Of a DNA stretch of 64,000 nucleotides, positions 1 to 9,099 are shown in pieces; position 1 is the first letter of the stretch; every line of letters starts with the position of its first letter. The position numbers and the translations under genes were made by a program. This DNA is from Salinicola rhizosphaerae. GTDB taxonomy: Bacteria; Pseudomonadota; Gammaproteobacteria; Pseudomonadales; Halomonadaceae. Location: NCBI RefSeq assembly GCF_014652715.1, contig NZ_BMZI01000004.1, positions 408,327 through 472,326 on the forward strand, read 5' to 3'. The notes under the pieces are model-generated. The model did not search any database. It worked only from the letters and a program-made list of their open reading frames with translations, and was not told the origin of the DNA.

Positions 1-114
1 CAAAAGTGCCGCGCCCGGCTTAATTTAAGAGCCAGGTTGCCGTTAACACGGACAGGACCGCAGCGGTCGGCCAAGGCCGCACCGCCAGTGATTGTCGATT
101 GGATATTGCCGCCA

Positions 115-273
115 ATGAAATCCCACCGCCGCCCGGCTCAGGGCGCTACCCGCCGCGCCGTGACTCCCGCCGAGACCGGGCTCGACCGCTGGCTCAATCG
201 GCTGGTCACGATTTTCGTGACGACCGCGATGGTCGTCGGTGGCCTGGCGCTGCTGGTCACCTTGCTGTTCTAG
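115..273 (+). CDS. possible small single-pass membrane protein
   Basis: A 52-residue frame whose C-terminal half (LVTIFVTTAMVVGGLALLV) is a good transmembrane segment, preceded by a basic, Arg-rich N-terminus. The frame stays open further upstream, but the ATG at 115 gives the most compact product. No strong ribosome binding site is visible. It lies just outside the malonate cluster, convergent with the GntR gene. I do not recognise a family. The membrane segment argues for a real gene; the short length and GC-rich context argue for caution. Confidence 0.35.
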   Translation: MKSHRRPAQGATRRAVTPAETGLDRWLNRLVTIFVTTAMVVGGLALLVTLLF

Positions 274-295
274 TGCACTCCCAACCTGCCATGGG

Positions 296-979
296 CTAAC
301 GCGATCGCTGCGCGCTGCCCATGCTGTGCAGGCGCCGCATCGAGGCAACGAGGTCGTTGAAACGCTCACCCTGAATCTGCACGTGAGACTGAATGGCTGC
401 CTCGGCCCCCGCGGCGTCACCGTGTTCCAGCGCCTTCAGAATCGCCTGGTGCTCGTCGAAGCTGCTTGCCATGCGATGTCGCGCGTGGAGCTGCAGGCGT
501 CGGTAGGGTTTGAGAATGGCGTGGAGGCGCGAGGCTTCCTGAGTTAGAAAGGCGTTGTGGCTGGCCTGATAGATCAGATGGTGAAAGGTCCCATTCTCGT
601 AGTAGTAACCATCGATATCGCCATGCTCCAGACAGCGCCGACAGGCGCCGTTGGCTTGCTCTAGCGCTTCGAACTCATCGGCGGTCATTCGCCGTGCCGC
701 GAGTCGCGCGCACATTCCCTCCAGTTCCGCCATCACTTCGAAGCGTTCGACCAGCTCGGTAACGCCGAGCTGGGCAACGAACGTGCCTCTCTTGGGCTGG
801 ACGCGAACCATGCCCGAGGCCGCAAGTTGCTGAAGCGCTTCGCGGATCGGGGTGCGTGAACAATCATATTCGCGCTCCAGCGCGATCGGATCGAGCCGGT
901 CACCGGGGGCATAGCGCCCCTCGACGATGGCGTCTTCCAGTAGGTCTCGCAGACGCTGTGCTTGGGGAATCCTGGCCAT
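296..979 (-). CDS. matR: GntR/FadR-family (FCD) regulator of malonate catabolism
   Basis: Transcriptional regulator of 227 residues with an N-terminal winged helix (recognition part DCSRTPIREALQQL) and an all-helical FCD effector domain. It is divergent from the malonyl-CoA decarboxylase-synthetase-MadLM operon, so it is most likely a malonate- or malonyl-CoA-responsive repressor like rhizobial MatR. The ATG at 979 is chosen over an upstream GTG at 1021 because AAGAAGG lies about 7 nt before it. The near-palindrome TGTTGTATATAACA in the shared promoter region is the probable binding site. Family assignment is firm; the ligand is inferred from context. Confidence 0.85.
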   Translation of the reverse strand: MARIPQAQRLRDLLEDAIVEGRYAPGDRLDPIALEREYDCSRTPIREALQQLAASGMVRVQPKRGTFVAQLGVTELVERFEVMAELEGMCARLAARRMTADEFEALEQANGACRRCLEHGDIDGYYYENGTFHHLIYQASHNAFLTQEASRLHAILKPYRRLQLHARHRMASSFDEHQAILKALEHGDAAGAEAAIQSHVQIQGERFNDLVASMRRLHSMGSAQRSR

Positions 980-1038
980 ATTCGACCTTCTTTCATTAGA
1001 CCTTTTCCCATGTTGACTCACATGGGGCGGGAGCTGAA

Positions 1039-1052
1039 TGTTGTATATAACA
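1039..1052. promoter_or_regulatory. putative MatR operator between matR and matA
   Basis: TGTTGTATATAACA is an inverted repeat (TGTTGTA/TATAACA) with a single mismatch, lying between the divergent GntR gene and malonyl-CoA decarboxylase. It fits the TTGTA-TACAA type of site used by FCD-type GntR proteins, including the site recalled for rhizobial MatR. It could serve both directions: autoregulation and operon control. Confidence 0.6.
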
Positions 1053-1168
1053 GATCCGTGACATGTATGTTAACCACTGCCGGCGTTTAGGGTTGGGACG
1101 CTGGCTCCAGATCTGGACGATGCTCCCTCGAAGGAGGGCATTTCTCACCTCGACCCGAGAGGGCCGGC

Positions 1169-2536
1169 ATGAACGTCAACATGAATTTCCTGCAGGAGCT
1201 TTTGTCGAGCATCGGTCGTCGTACCCGAGGTCAGAGTCACGGCGATCATGGCGACAAGGCGCTGGCCCCCAGCAGTCTGGCGAGGCTGACCTCGGTCTGC
1301 GAGACCTTGATGCAGCCTAGCGGGGAGGCTTCCCGTATTCTAATCGCTCAGGAGGCGCTGGAGCGCTACGCCTCCCTGGACGAGACCGGAAAACTGGCTT
1401 TCTTCAATTTGCTGGCGGAGCACTATTCCGCCGACCCGGGGCAGATTCACGAAGCCTACGCGCGTTACCGAGACAGCGAGGATAACGAAAGCCTCCAGCA
1501 GTTGTTCTCCGTGTGCGAGCCACGTCGTCAGCATCTACTCCGGCGGCTGAATCTCTGTCCCGGTGGTACCTACGAGCTGGTCAGGATGCGCGCAGATCTG
1601 CTTCGCGCGCTCAAGGCGAACCCGGCGCTTGCACCGCTGGATGCCGATTTCGCGCATCTGTTCGCTTCCTGGTTCAACCGTGGCTTTCTGGTCCTCGAGA
1701 GCATCGACTGGAATACGCCGGCGGCGGTGCTCGAGAAAATCATTCACTACGAGGCCGTGCATGCCATCGGCGACTGGTCAGATCTGCGCCGGCGCCTGGA
1801 CCCCGAGGATCGTCGCTGCTATGCCTTTTTCCACCCGGCTACCGGTGACGAGCCACTGATTTTCGTCGAGGTGGCCCTCTGCCGGGGTATCCCCGACAAC
1901 ATTCAAACCATCCTTGCGGGTGAAGAGTCGGTGGACCCGGCGGAAGCTGATACCGCAGCGTTTTACAGCATCAGCAACTGCCAGGCTGGGCTCAAGGGCA
2001 TCTCCTTCGGCAATTTCCTGATCAAGCAGGTCGTGCAGGAACTCAAGCGCGAACTGCCCAACCTCGAGCACTTCGTCACGCTGTCACCGGTGCCCGGCTT
2101 TGCCGCCTGGCTAGCGGAGCAGCGCCGTGACGACGCCGTGCAGACTTCCGAGGAACTCGTCTCGATGCTGGAGGGCGGTCAACCATCCGACGATGGCCGC
2201 CAGCGTGATCGCGTCGCCGCGGAGATACGCGCGCTGGCTGCCCACTACCTCGTCGAAGCCAAACGTGGCAGCGGCATGCCGCTCGACCCGGTGGCTCGCT
2301 TTCATCTCGGCAATGGTGCCAGCCTGCACCGGCTCAACTGGCCTGGGGACAGTTCTCCCAAGGGGCAGCAGCAGTCGCATGGGTTGATGGTCAATTACCT
2401 CTACGAACTCGAGCGCATCGAGCAGAACCACGAGGCATTCAGTCGCGAGGGCACCGTCGTCTGTACCAGCGATATTCGGCGCGACGCCAAGCAGGGCAAG
2501 GCGAAAAGGCAACGTCCCTCGCAGGCCGATGCCTGA
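1169..2536 (+). CDS. matA: malonyl-CoA decarboxylase
   Basis: Converts malonyl-CoA to acetyl-CoA and CO2, the last step of malonate use. The 455-residue protein has the usual family layout: an N-terminal helical oligomerisation domain, then a C-terminal acyltransferase-like (GNAT-fold) catalytic domain. Recognisable stretches include ISNCQAGLKGISFGNFLIK, HFVTLSPVPGF and the late FHLGNGASLHRLNW. It is followed after 27 bp by the malonyl-CoA synthetase gene, so enzyme and substrate supply are cotranscribed. The ATG at 1169 follows a GAGAGGG ribosome binding site. The C-terminus is basic and Lys/Arg-rich. Confidence 0.93.
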   Translation: MNVNMNFLQELLSSIGRRTRGQSHGDHGDKALAPSSLARLTSVCETLMQPSGEASRILIAQEALERYASLDETGKLAFFNLLAEHYSADPGQIHEAYARYRDSEDNESLQQLFSVCEPRRQHLLRRLNLCPGGTYELVRMRADLLRALKANPALAPLDADFAHLFASWFNRGFLVLESIDWNTPAAVLEKIIHYEAVHAIGDWSDLRRRLDPEDRRCYAFFHPATGDEPLIFVEVALCRGIPDNIQTILAGEESVDPAEADTAAFYSISNCQAGLKGISFGNFLIKQVVQELKRELPNLEHFVTLSPVPGFAAWLAEQRRDDAVQTSEELVSMLEGGQPSDDGRQRDRVAAEIRALAAHYLVEAKRGSGMPLDPVARFHLGNGASLHRLNWPGDSSPKGQQQSHGLMVNYLYELERIEQNHEAFSREGTVVCTSDIRRDAKQGKAKRQRPSQADA

Positions 2537-2563
2537 GCGACCCGTTTCCGCAGGAGAAGTCCG

Positions 2564-4117
2564 ATGAACCAGAATCTCTATCTACAGTTTGCCGACAATT
2601 TCGAACGCCAACCCGACAAGGTGCTGATCGACACGCCGAACGATGAGCGTTTCCGCTATCGCGATGTCTTGGCGATCTCCCGACGCATGGCCAACGTGCT
2701 GCGTGATACCGGTGTCGCGCCCGGCGATCGGGTGGTGGTGCAGGTCGACAAGAGCCCGCAGGTGATCATGCTTTATCTCGCGTGCCTGCAGGTAGGCGCG
2801 GTTTATCTGCCGCTCAATACGGCCTATACCGGCGCGGAGGTCGATTACTTTCTTGGCGACGCGGAGCCCACACTCTATGTGTGTCGGCCGGCGGACGAGA
2901 CGGCAGCGCGGGAGCTCGCGGGCCAGCGTCGTGTCGCCGCGCTGGAGACCCTCGGCGCGGAAGGCGAGGGTAGCCTGATGCAGCGGGTCGCCGATGCCGC
3001 CGAGGACGACAGCGTTGCCGTTCTTCAAGCCGACGATCTGGCGGCGATTCTCTATACCTCCGGCACCACCGGCCGCTCCAAGGGAGCGATGTTGACGCAT
3101 GCCAATCTTGCCGCCAACAGTCAGGCGCTGGCACGAAGTTGGCGTTTCAGCGCTGACGATCACCTGCTGCACGCGCTGCCGATCTTTCATACGCATGGCT
3201 TGTTTGTCGCCTGCAATATCGTGCTCACCGTCGGCGCCTCGATGACGTTTCTGCCACGTCTGGATCCGGAGCTGCTGATCGATCTGATGCCTATGGCAAC
3301 AGTGCTGATGGGCGTTCCGACATTTTATACGCGCCTGCTGGCAAGCCCACGCCTCGACCGGAGCGCGGTGGCGAACATGCGTCTTTTCGTCTCGGGATCG
3401 GCGCCCCTGCTTGCCGAGACCCATCAGGAGTTTCACGCGCGCACCGGGCACGCGATTCTCGAGCGCTACGGCATGACCGAAACCAACATGAACACTTCCA
3501 ATCCCTATGATGGCGAGCGTCGTCCCGGCACCGTGGGATTCGCGCTACCGGGCAGCGAAGTGCGCATCACCGAACGTGAGAGCGGCGAGATATTGCCGCC
3601 AGGCGAAACGGGAGCGGTCGAAGTCCGCGGGCCCAACGTCTTCAAGGGATATTGGCGCATGCCGGAGAAGACCGCTGCCGAATTTCGCGAGGATGGCTTC
3701 TTCATTACCGGCGATCTCGGCGTCATCGATGACGACGGCTATCTCTCGATCGTCGGGCGCGACAAGGATCTGGTCATCTCCGGCGGGTACAACGTTTATC
3801 CCAAGGAAATCGAACAGTGGATCGACGAACTGCCCCAGGTGCTCGAATCGGCCGTGATCGGCGTTGCTCACCCGGATCTCGGTGAAGGCGTGACGGCCTG
3901 CGTGGTACTCAAATCCGGACAGGTATTGGAAGAGTCGCAGGTACTCTCGACGCTCGCCGACAAGGTGGCTCGCTACAAGCAGCCCAAGCGCGTGTTCTTC
4001 ATCGATAGTCTGCCGCGTAACGTGATGGGCAAGGTGCAGAAGAACGAGTTGCGCAGTCGCTACGCAGGTACCTACCAGAATGCCGACCATCGGCGTACCG
4101 AGGCAGTAGGCAAGTAA
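2564..4117 (+). CDS. matB: malonyl-CoA synthetase (malonate--CoA ligase)
   Basis: ATP-dependent ligase of the ANL superfamily that activates malonate to malonyl-CoA through a malonyl-AMP intermediate. The 517-residue sequence carries the phosphate-binding motif YTSGTTGRSKG (about 164-174), the ERYGMTETN motif, the ITGDLG hinge region, GGYNVYPKEIE and the C-terminal catalytic lysine segment NVMGKVQKNEL. GGAGAAG precedes the ATG at 2564. It sits between the decarboxylase and the transporter genes. The neighbours make malonate a much safer substrate call than a generic acyl-CoA synthetase. Confidence 0.93.
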   Translation: MNQNLYLQFADNFERQPDKVLIDTPNDERFRYRDVLAISRRMANVLRDTGVAPGDRVVVQVDKSPQVIMLYLACLQVGAVYLPLNTAYTGAEVDYFLGDAEPTLYVCRPADETAARELAGQRRVAALETLGAEGEGSLMQRVADAAEDDSVAVLQADDLAAILYTSGTTGRSKGAMLTHANLAANSQALARSWRFSADDHLLHALPIFHTHGLFVACNIVLTVGASMTFLPRLDPELLIDLMPMATVLMGVPTFYTRLLASPRLDRSAVANMRLFVSGSAPLLAETHQEFHARTGHAILERYGMTETNMNTSNPYDGERRPGTVGFALPGSEVRITERESGEILPPGETGAVEVRGPNVFKGYWRMPEKTAAEFREDGFFITGDLGVIDDDGYLSIVGRDKDLVISGGYNVYPKEIEQWIDELPQVLESAVIGVAHPDLGEGVTACVVLKSGQVLEESQVLSTLADKVARYKQPKRVFFIDSLPRNVMGKVQKNELRSRYAGTYQNADHRRTEAVGK

Positions 4118-4222
4118 CGCTTGTGCCAACCGAATGGAATCCCTCGCCACGTGGGTAACGTGGCACCACGCCAGACCTTAACGATGTGCACGAAACAAGA
4201 ACACCCACGAGAGGTGACAACC

Positions 4223-4660
4223 ATGGTGATCTACGGTGTAGCACTGCTGGCCGGCTGCATGCTGGTCGGTTTGATAATCGGTGACGTGCTCGGACAGCTA
4301 CTTGGCATCGACGCCAATCTGGGTGGCGTGGGCATCGCCATGCTGCTGTTGATCTTCGTGACAGGCTATCTCAAGGATCGCGGCAAGCTGCCGGAAACGA
4401 CCGAGAGCGGAATCAATTTCTGGAACGCGATGTATATCCCGATCGTAGTGGCGATGGCCGCGAGTCAGAACGTGGCGGCGGCCTTCAGTGGCGGCATGGT
4501 GGCAATCCTTGCCGGCGTGCTGGCGGTTGCGCTCGGGCTGGTGCTGGTGCCCGTTTTGACGGGAAAACGCACCGAGGATGCCCGGCCGCTTGATGCCGTG
4601 CCGGAACAGGGTCTCGGTAAGTCGGATGTCCCCGCCGGCCCCACCCGTATCGGTCATTGA
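4223..4660 (+). CDS. madL: malonate transporter subunit MadL
   Basis: Small integral membrane protein (145 residues, about four hydrophobic helices) matching MadL, which with MadM forms a sodium-dependent malonate uptake system. The start is placed at the ATG 4223, after GAGAGG, because the sequence from MVIYGVALLAGCMLVGL aligns with MadL starts; the frame is open upstream but looks non-coding. The stop is followed 14 bp later by madM. It completes a transport-activation-decarboxylation pathway within one transcription unit. Confidence 0.9.
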   Translation: MVIYGVALLAGCMLVGLIIGDVLGQLLGIDANLGGVGIAMLLLIFVTGYLKDRGKLPETTESGINFWNAMYIPIVVAMAASQNVAAAFSGGMVAILAGVLAVALGLVLVPVLTGKRTEDARPLDAVPEQGLGKSDVPAGPTRIGH

Positions 4661-4674
4661 GAGGCGCGAACGAC

Positions 4675-5439
4675 ATGAACGATTCGATTGTTTCGCTGGT
4701 GGACAAATATCATCTGATTGCGGCGTTCGCTGTCATCGGATTGACGATGTACATCGCCTACTGGCTCAGCCGTCATCTTACCGCCGGCCGGCTTCACGGC
4801 TCCGCCATCGCCATCATCATCGGTCTGATTCTCGCGTATGTCGGCGGGATTCAGACGGGCGGAGAGGATGGATTGGCAGACGTCACGCTGTTCTCCGGGT
4901 TGGGGCTGATGGGCGGTGGCATGCTCCGCGACCTGGCGATCATCGCTACGGCTTACGGCGTCAGGTTTCAGGAGGTGAAGAAAGCGGGTCTGCGCGGCGT
5001 CATTGCCCTTTTTCTCGGGGTGCTGGTGTCCTTTGTCGCCGGCGCGGTCGTGGCGGTCGGGTTCGGCTACACCGATCCGGTGGATATCACGACGATCGCC
5101 GCGGGCGCCGTGACTTACATCGTCGGCCCGGTGACCGGTGCAACGCTGGGGGCGAGTTCCGAGGTGATCGCGCTATCGATCGCGGCCGGCTTAGTGAAAT
5201 CGATTCTGACCATGATCGCCACACCGATGACCGCACGGCTGATCGGACTGGACAATCCGCGCTCGGCCATGATTTTCGGAGGCATGATCGGCACCACCAG
5301 TGGCGTGGCGGCGGGACTTGCGGCGACCGATGCAAGGTTAGTGCCTTACGGTGCCATGACGGCGACGTTTTACACTGGGCTGGGTATTCTGCTGGCGCCG
5401 ACCGTCCTCTTTCTGATCGTCAGAGGAGTAATGGGGTGA
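4675..5439 (+). CDS. madM: malonate transporter subunit MadM
   Basis: Large subunit of the MadLM malonate:sodium symporter, 254 residues, very hydrophobic with about eight predicted helices and Gly-rich turns (GLGLMGGGMLRDLAI, MIFGGMIGTTSGVAAG). The ATG at 4675 (MNDSIVSLVDKYHL) is preferred over the in-frame ATG at 4657. It is the last gene of the malonate operon. The next gene is on the opposite strand. Confidence 0.9.
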   Translation: MNDSIVSLVDKYHLIAAFAVIGLTMYIAYWLSRHLTAGRLHGSAIAIIIGLILAYVGGIQTGGEDGLADVTLFSGLGLMGGGMLRDLAIIATAYGVRFQEVKKAGLRGVIALFLGVLVSFVAGAVVAVGFGYTDPVDITTIAAGAVTYIVGPVTGATLGASSEVIALSIAAGLVKSILTMIATPMTARLIGLDNPRSAMIFGGMIGTTSGVAAGLAATDARLVPYGAMTATFYTGLGILLAPTVLFLIVRGVMG

Positions 5440-5519
5440 AGGCACCGAGCGTGACGCTTTTCGGTAGGGCGTAGCTCTCGAGACGTCACTCGATGGATCG
5501 ATGCCAAGTTTTTTGCCAT

Positions 5520-6875
5520 CTAGGTCGAGGAGCACGGCCGGCTCTCATCTTCACGAGCGCCGGCGTAAAGCGGAGCAATCGCCACACAGTTTCGGCCGGC
5601 CGACTTGGCTTGATATAGCGCGCTGTCGACGGCTTCCAGTAACTGATCGGTGCTTTCCTGACGGTGCTCGCCGACGCCAGCGGAAAAGCTGACGCTGAGC
5701 GAGGCTGTCGAGAGGCGCTGTTGGCGCAGTGCATGCAGCAGCCTGTCGATGGTGCGTTGGGCTGCGAATCGGTCGATGCCCGGCAGGATCAGCAAAAACT
5801 CTTCCCCTCCCCAGCGAATCAGTGTGTCGCTGGTGCGCAGGGCCTGATCCAGATGTTGACTGAACTCCTGCAGAACGGTGTCTCCGACTGCATGGCCGTA
5901 GGTGTCATTGATTGTCTTGAAGTGATCGATATCGAGCATCGCCACGGAAACACGCTCGCCGTAACGTTGGCTGCGTTCGACGGACTGCTCAAGTAGCTCG
6001 AGACCGAAGCGGCGATTATGTAGGCCAGTCAGTTCGTCTCGGGTGGCCAGGTACTCGAGCCGTCGATTCTTCTCCTCTAGGCGTCGCTCGAAATTTCGCC
6101 GTTCGGTGATGTCGACCAAAAAGACGACTCGCAGCGGTTGCCCATCATCTTTGTGGCAGATCATGTCTTCCACGATGACGGTTCGTAGTTTCCCGTCGCG
6201 TAATTTGACGTCTACCGCCCGCCGTTGCGCGTTGCCGCGCGAGAAGCTCGCCTGATGGCGCAGTGTGGCTTCTTCGTACTGTGCAGAGGGCAGAATCTTA
6301 CGAAAATGCGCGTTCAGCAGTTCGCTTTCCGTATACCCGAAAAATGCGCAGAAAGCGGGATTGGCCAGCCGCAGATAGCCTTCCACATCAATGATGCAGG
6401 CGCCCATCGGCAGGGTGCCGATCAGGCGCCTCAGCTGCGAAAACGATTGCGGCAACTGGGTAGAGACGCTATCGACGTCGGTAATGTCGCTGATCGCTAC
6501 GAGAACCCGCTTTTCACTGGCATGGCCACCGTCGAGTGGCGTGACCTTTAGCTGCAGGGCTCTCAGTGGCTGCCGATGCTGACGAATATGATAGCAGCGC
6601 CATTGGCGGTCCTCGGCTGCAGGGCCGGTCTGCAGCGCGGGGTGATCCACGCCGCTGGCTGGTTGGAGCTGGGCATCTAGCCACTGCCAGGGATCGGCCA
6701 TGGGAAACCGCTTGCCGAGATTCAACTGGCTCATCGCCGAGTCGTTGCTGGCGATCAACAGGGGAACGCCAGCGTCGATTCGGTAAATCAGCGCGGCAAT
6801 GTCCAGTGTATCCAGTCCCGCGAGACTGGGGTCTTGACCGGCGTGACGCGAACCGGTCTGTCCAGATTCGATCAT
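5520..6875 (-). CDS. PAS-GGDEF diguanylate cyclase
   Basis: Predicted cytoplasmic sensor and c-di-GMP synthase of 451 residues. It has an N-terminal divergent sensor part, a PAS domain (about residues 155-280; motif ANPAFCAFFGYTESELL) with a PAC tail ending in FLVDITERRNFERRLEEKNR, then a GGDEF domain. The active-site loop reads RWGGEEF, which is catalytically competent. There is no transmembrane segment. The ATG at 6875 is chosen because an upstream frame would overlap the EAL gene that precedes it by 49 bp on the same strand. The pair probably forms an operon of opposing c-di-GMP enzymes. Confidence 0.85.
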   Translation of the reverse strand: MIESGQTGSRHAGQDPSLAGLDTLDIAALIYRIDAGVPLLIASNDSAMSQLNLGKRFPMADPWQWLDAQLQPASGVDHPALQTGPAAEDRQWRCYHIRQHRQPLRALQLKVTPLDGGHASEKRVLVAISDITDVDSVSTQLPQSFSQLRRLIGTLPMGACIIDVEGYLRLANPAFCAFFGYTESELLNAHFRKILPSAQYEEATLRHQASFSRGNAQRRAVDVKLRDGKLRTVIVEDMICHKDDGQPLRVVFLVDITERRNFERRLEEKNRRLEYLATRDELTGLHNRRFGLELLEQSVERSQRYGERVSVAMLDIDHFKTINDTYGHAVGDTVLQEFSQHLDQALRTSDTLIRWGGEEFLLILPGIDRFAAQRTIDRLLHALRQQRLSTASLSVSFSAGVGEHRQESTDQLLEAVDSALYQAKSAGRNCVAIAPLYAGAREDESRPCSST

Positions 6876-6924
6876 AAGCCTGATTACCGTAAGTGACGGT
6901 TGCGAGCAGACAGCACTGGTGTAT

Positions 6925-7701
6925 TCAGTGCACACCGCGAACCAGCGCGAGGCTGGTATCCGAGCAACGGGGAAGCGCCCCGGTGGCGGGCCTGGCGAAC
7001 CAGTAACCCTGCTGTCGGGTGATGCCTCGCCGGTAGAGCCAGCGTGCTTCCTCAAGCCTCTCGACACCTTCTGCTATCAGCGTGATATCGAGCTGCGCTG
7101 CCAGCACGATGAGCTGATCCACGATGATCTGCTGTCGCGACGACTCATCGATATGACTGATCAGCTGGCGGTCGAGTTTCAATACATCCGGCAGTATGTC
7201 GATCAGCAGATCGAGATTGGCGTGGCCTGTACCGAAATCATCGACGGCCGTTTTGAGGCCCATGGCCCGATAGGTATCGACGATGTTTTGCAGATGACGC
7301 CTGTCCCTGACGCTTTCGGTCTCGATGATTTCGAAGCAGAGCCTGTCTACTGGCCAACCGACACGCTCTGCCGTGGCGAGCGTTGCCTGAATGCAGGCCT
7401 CCGGCTCGTATACGGCGTTGGGTAAGAAGTTTATCGACAGCATCCCCTCGATGCCGAGATGCTCGGCCATCTCGATCGCGCGAACGCGGCAAGCCTGGTC
7501 GAACCGATATAGCGATTTGTCGTCGACCTGATTCAGCACCGATTCAGCGGATTCGCCTTTCGGCCCTCTGACCAGCGCCTCGAACCCGTAAACCTTTCCC
7601 AGGGAGACGTCGACCAGCGGTTGAAAAGCCATGGTGAAGTCGAAGGCGAGTGGCGACTCGCAGCGCACGCACCGACCTTCATATCGGGCACATCCCGGCA
7701 T
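6925..7701 (-). CDS. stand-alone EAL-domain c-di-GMP phosphodiesterase with Cys-rich N-terminus
   Basis: A 258-residue protein that is almost entirely an EAL domain. The signature FEALVRG, the SINFLP asparagine, the FEIIETE glutamate, VDDFGTGHANLD, the LKLDRQLI lysine and AEGVE are all present, so it should hydrolyse c-di-GMP. The N-terminus MPGCARYEGRCVRCES has three cysteines (4, 11, 14) in about 16 residues, suggesting metal binding or redox sensing instead of a classical sensor domain. It is upstream of, and probably cotranscribed with, the PAS-GGDEF gene. Confidence 0.88.
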   Translation of the reverse strand: MPGCARYEGRCVRCESPLAFDFTMAFQPLVDVSLGKVYGFEALVRGPKGESAESVLNQVDDKSLYRFDQACRVRAIEMAEHLGIEGMLSINFLPNAVYEPEACIQATLATAERVGWPVDRLCFEIIETESVRDRRHLQNIVDTYRAMGLKTAVDDFGTGHANLDLLIDILPDVLKLDRQLISHIDESSRQQIIVDQLIVLAAQLDITLIAEGVERLEEARWLYRRGITRQQGYWFARPATGALPRCSDTSLALVRGVH

Positions 7702-7964
7702 CGTGTCCTCCTTGACCGACTGCGGTTGGATGAGTCGACTTTCCGGACACGCGCTCCTTGCTTGTCCAGGAAGTTAAATAAGCTTAGAGCAGTTGACTAT
7801 GATCGAATAGCATTCATTCGGTAGAAAAGTGTGAACCTCCGGCTATTTGCGTCTCCGATTGACGACATCTGGTGAAGAAGGACCACGCGTCTAAGAGGCG
7901 CGTTATCGCGTATTCAGTGTGATTCCGATAATGGAAAGCCTGGCAACGACGGGCGAGCTCGCTC

Positions 7965-8663
7965 ATGAAAATCCGATTGACCACACTGCTATGCTTGGCG
8001 CTGATCGCCACTGGCGTCGCCTTCGACAAGGGCGTCTGGCAGATACCACGGCAGTGGAATCCGCTGGCGCCGCTCGTCGTGAGCGACCCCGTGACGCCGG
8101 TGACGCGGCTCAAGCTAAAGTGGCTGGCCGAGGATCGGCAGGGGTGTCTGGTGGCGCTGGATAGCGCGCCCACGCTTGCCTACACGCCACTGGAAGATGA
8201 CACCCCGGTCGCCGGCTGCCCGTTGGAGAACGTGGTGAGAGTTCGCCATTCAGAGGTCCGATTCAATGCCAGTTTCTTGGCCAGTTGCCCGCTGGCGCTG
8301 GCGTGGATCATGTTCGAGCGGCACGAGCTACAGCCACTGGCGCAGCGCACCTTCGATCAGAACGTCTCCGGCGTTCAGCATTATGGCTCTTTCGCCTGCC
8401 GCAATATCTATCATCGGAAAAACGCCCGGCGCAGCGATCACGCGACCGCGTCCGCGCTCGACGTCGCCGCATTCGAACTCGCCGACGGGCAGCGTATCAG
8501 CGTGCTGAACGACTGGGACGACGGTGGCCGGAAAGGGCAGTTCCTGCGCGATGCCGAGCAGGGCGCCTGCCGGTACTTCGGCACCACGCTCGGCCCCGAT
8601 TACAACGCCGCGCACGCCAACCACTTTCATCTCGGCATGCGCGGCTTCGGGATCTGCCGCTGA
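7965..8663 (+). CDS. extensin-like family protein, putative cell-wall carboxypeptidase
   Basis: A 232-residue protein with an N-terminal hydrophobic segment (LTTLLCLALIATGVAF) acting as a signal anchor. The remainder matches the bacterial 'extensin-like C-terminus' family, whose fold and metal ligands resemble D-Ala-D-Ala carboxypeptidases of the M15/LAS group. Putative ligands lie in SDHATASALDVAAF and in ANHFHLGM near the C-terminus. Several paired cysteines suggest a periplasmic location. No operon partner is evident; it converges with the small lipoprotein gene. The peptidase activity is inferred from the family. Confidence 0.8.
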   Translation: MKIRLTTLLCLALIATGVAFDKGVWQIPRQWNPLAPLVVSDPVTPVTRLKLKWLAEDRQGCLVALDSAPTLAYTPLEDDTPVAGCPLENVVRVRHSEVRFNASFLASCPLALAWIMFERHELQPLAQRTFDQNVSGVQHYGSFACRNIYHRKNARRSDHATASALDVAAFELADGQRISVLNDWDDGGRKGQFLRDAEQGACRYFGTTLGPDYNAAHANHFHLGMRGFGICR

Positions 8664-8671
8664 GCGAACGC

Positions 8672-8899
8672 TCAGTCGTCGAGATCGATATCGCCCTCAT
8701 CCGTTGCCGCACCCGTGGCGGCACCCACGCCACCCCCTACGACCGCGCCTGTGCCGACGTCTCCGCCGGTGACGGCCGCGGCGCCCGCGCCGACGGCTGC
8801 GCCGACACCGGCACCGCTGGCAGCGCGCTCGCCGGTCGTGGTGCCGCAGGCGCTCAGCAGACAGGTCGCAGCGAACAGAAATGTAATGTTCCGTAGCAT
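8672..8899 (-). CDS. small glycine-zipper lipoprotein
   Basis: A 75-residue lipoprotein: signal peptide MLRNITFLFAATCLLSACG with lipobox LSAC, then an Ala/Gly/Val-rich segment with regular GxxxG spacing (GAGVGAAVGAGAAA, GGGVGAATGAA) and an acidic tail. Glycine-zipper lipoproteins of this kind are common outer-membrane-associated proteins of unknown function. It ends 9 bp from the convergent extensin-like gene. Confidence 0.75.
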   Translation of the reverse strand: MLRNITFLFAATCLLSACGTTTGERAASGAGVGAAVGAGAAAVTGGDVGTGAVVGGGVGAATGAATDEGDIDLDD

Positions 8900-9023
8900 T
8901 TTTGGTTCTCCTTGAGTGATTCAGTAACAGTCTAGGAGAGCATGGGCAGAGTGCCAGTTTGGATGTTTTTGACGTAAGTCCAAGAAAAACAAGCCAGCCT
9001 AACGTCTAATGTTGCACAGATAT

Positions 9024-9036
9024 GATGTATGACAAC
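9024..9036. promoter_or_regulatory. motif shared by the TRAP and dehydratase promoters, copy 1
   Basis: GATGTATGACAAC occurs 64 bp upstream of the first DctP start and again upstream of the dehydratase gene at 12451-12463. It resembles half of the TTGTCATAC-type sites bound by FCD-family GntR regulators of sugar-acid operons, so it may be a shared operator. The regulator gene is not in this window. Confidence 0.45.
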
Positions 9037-9099
9037 GTTCGCGAGTCGGAGGTGAGATCGGCACTTCGATTTCATGTCATGGATTCGCGAGGGAACATC

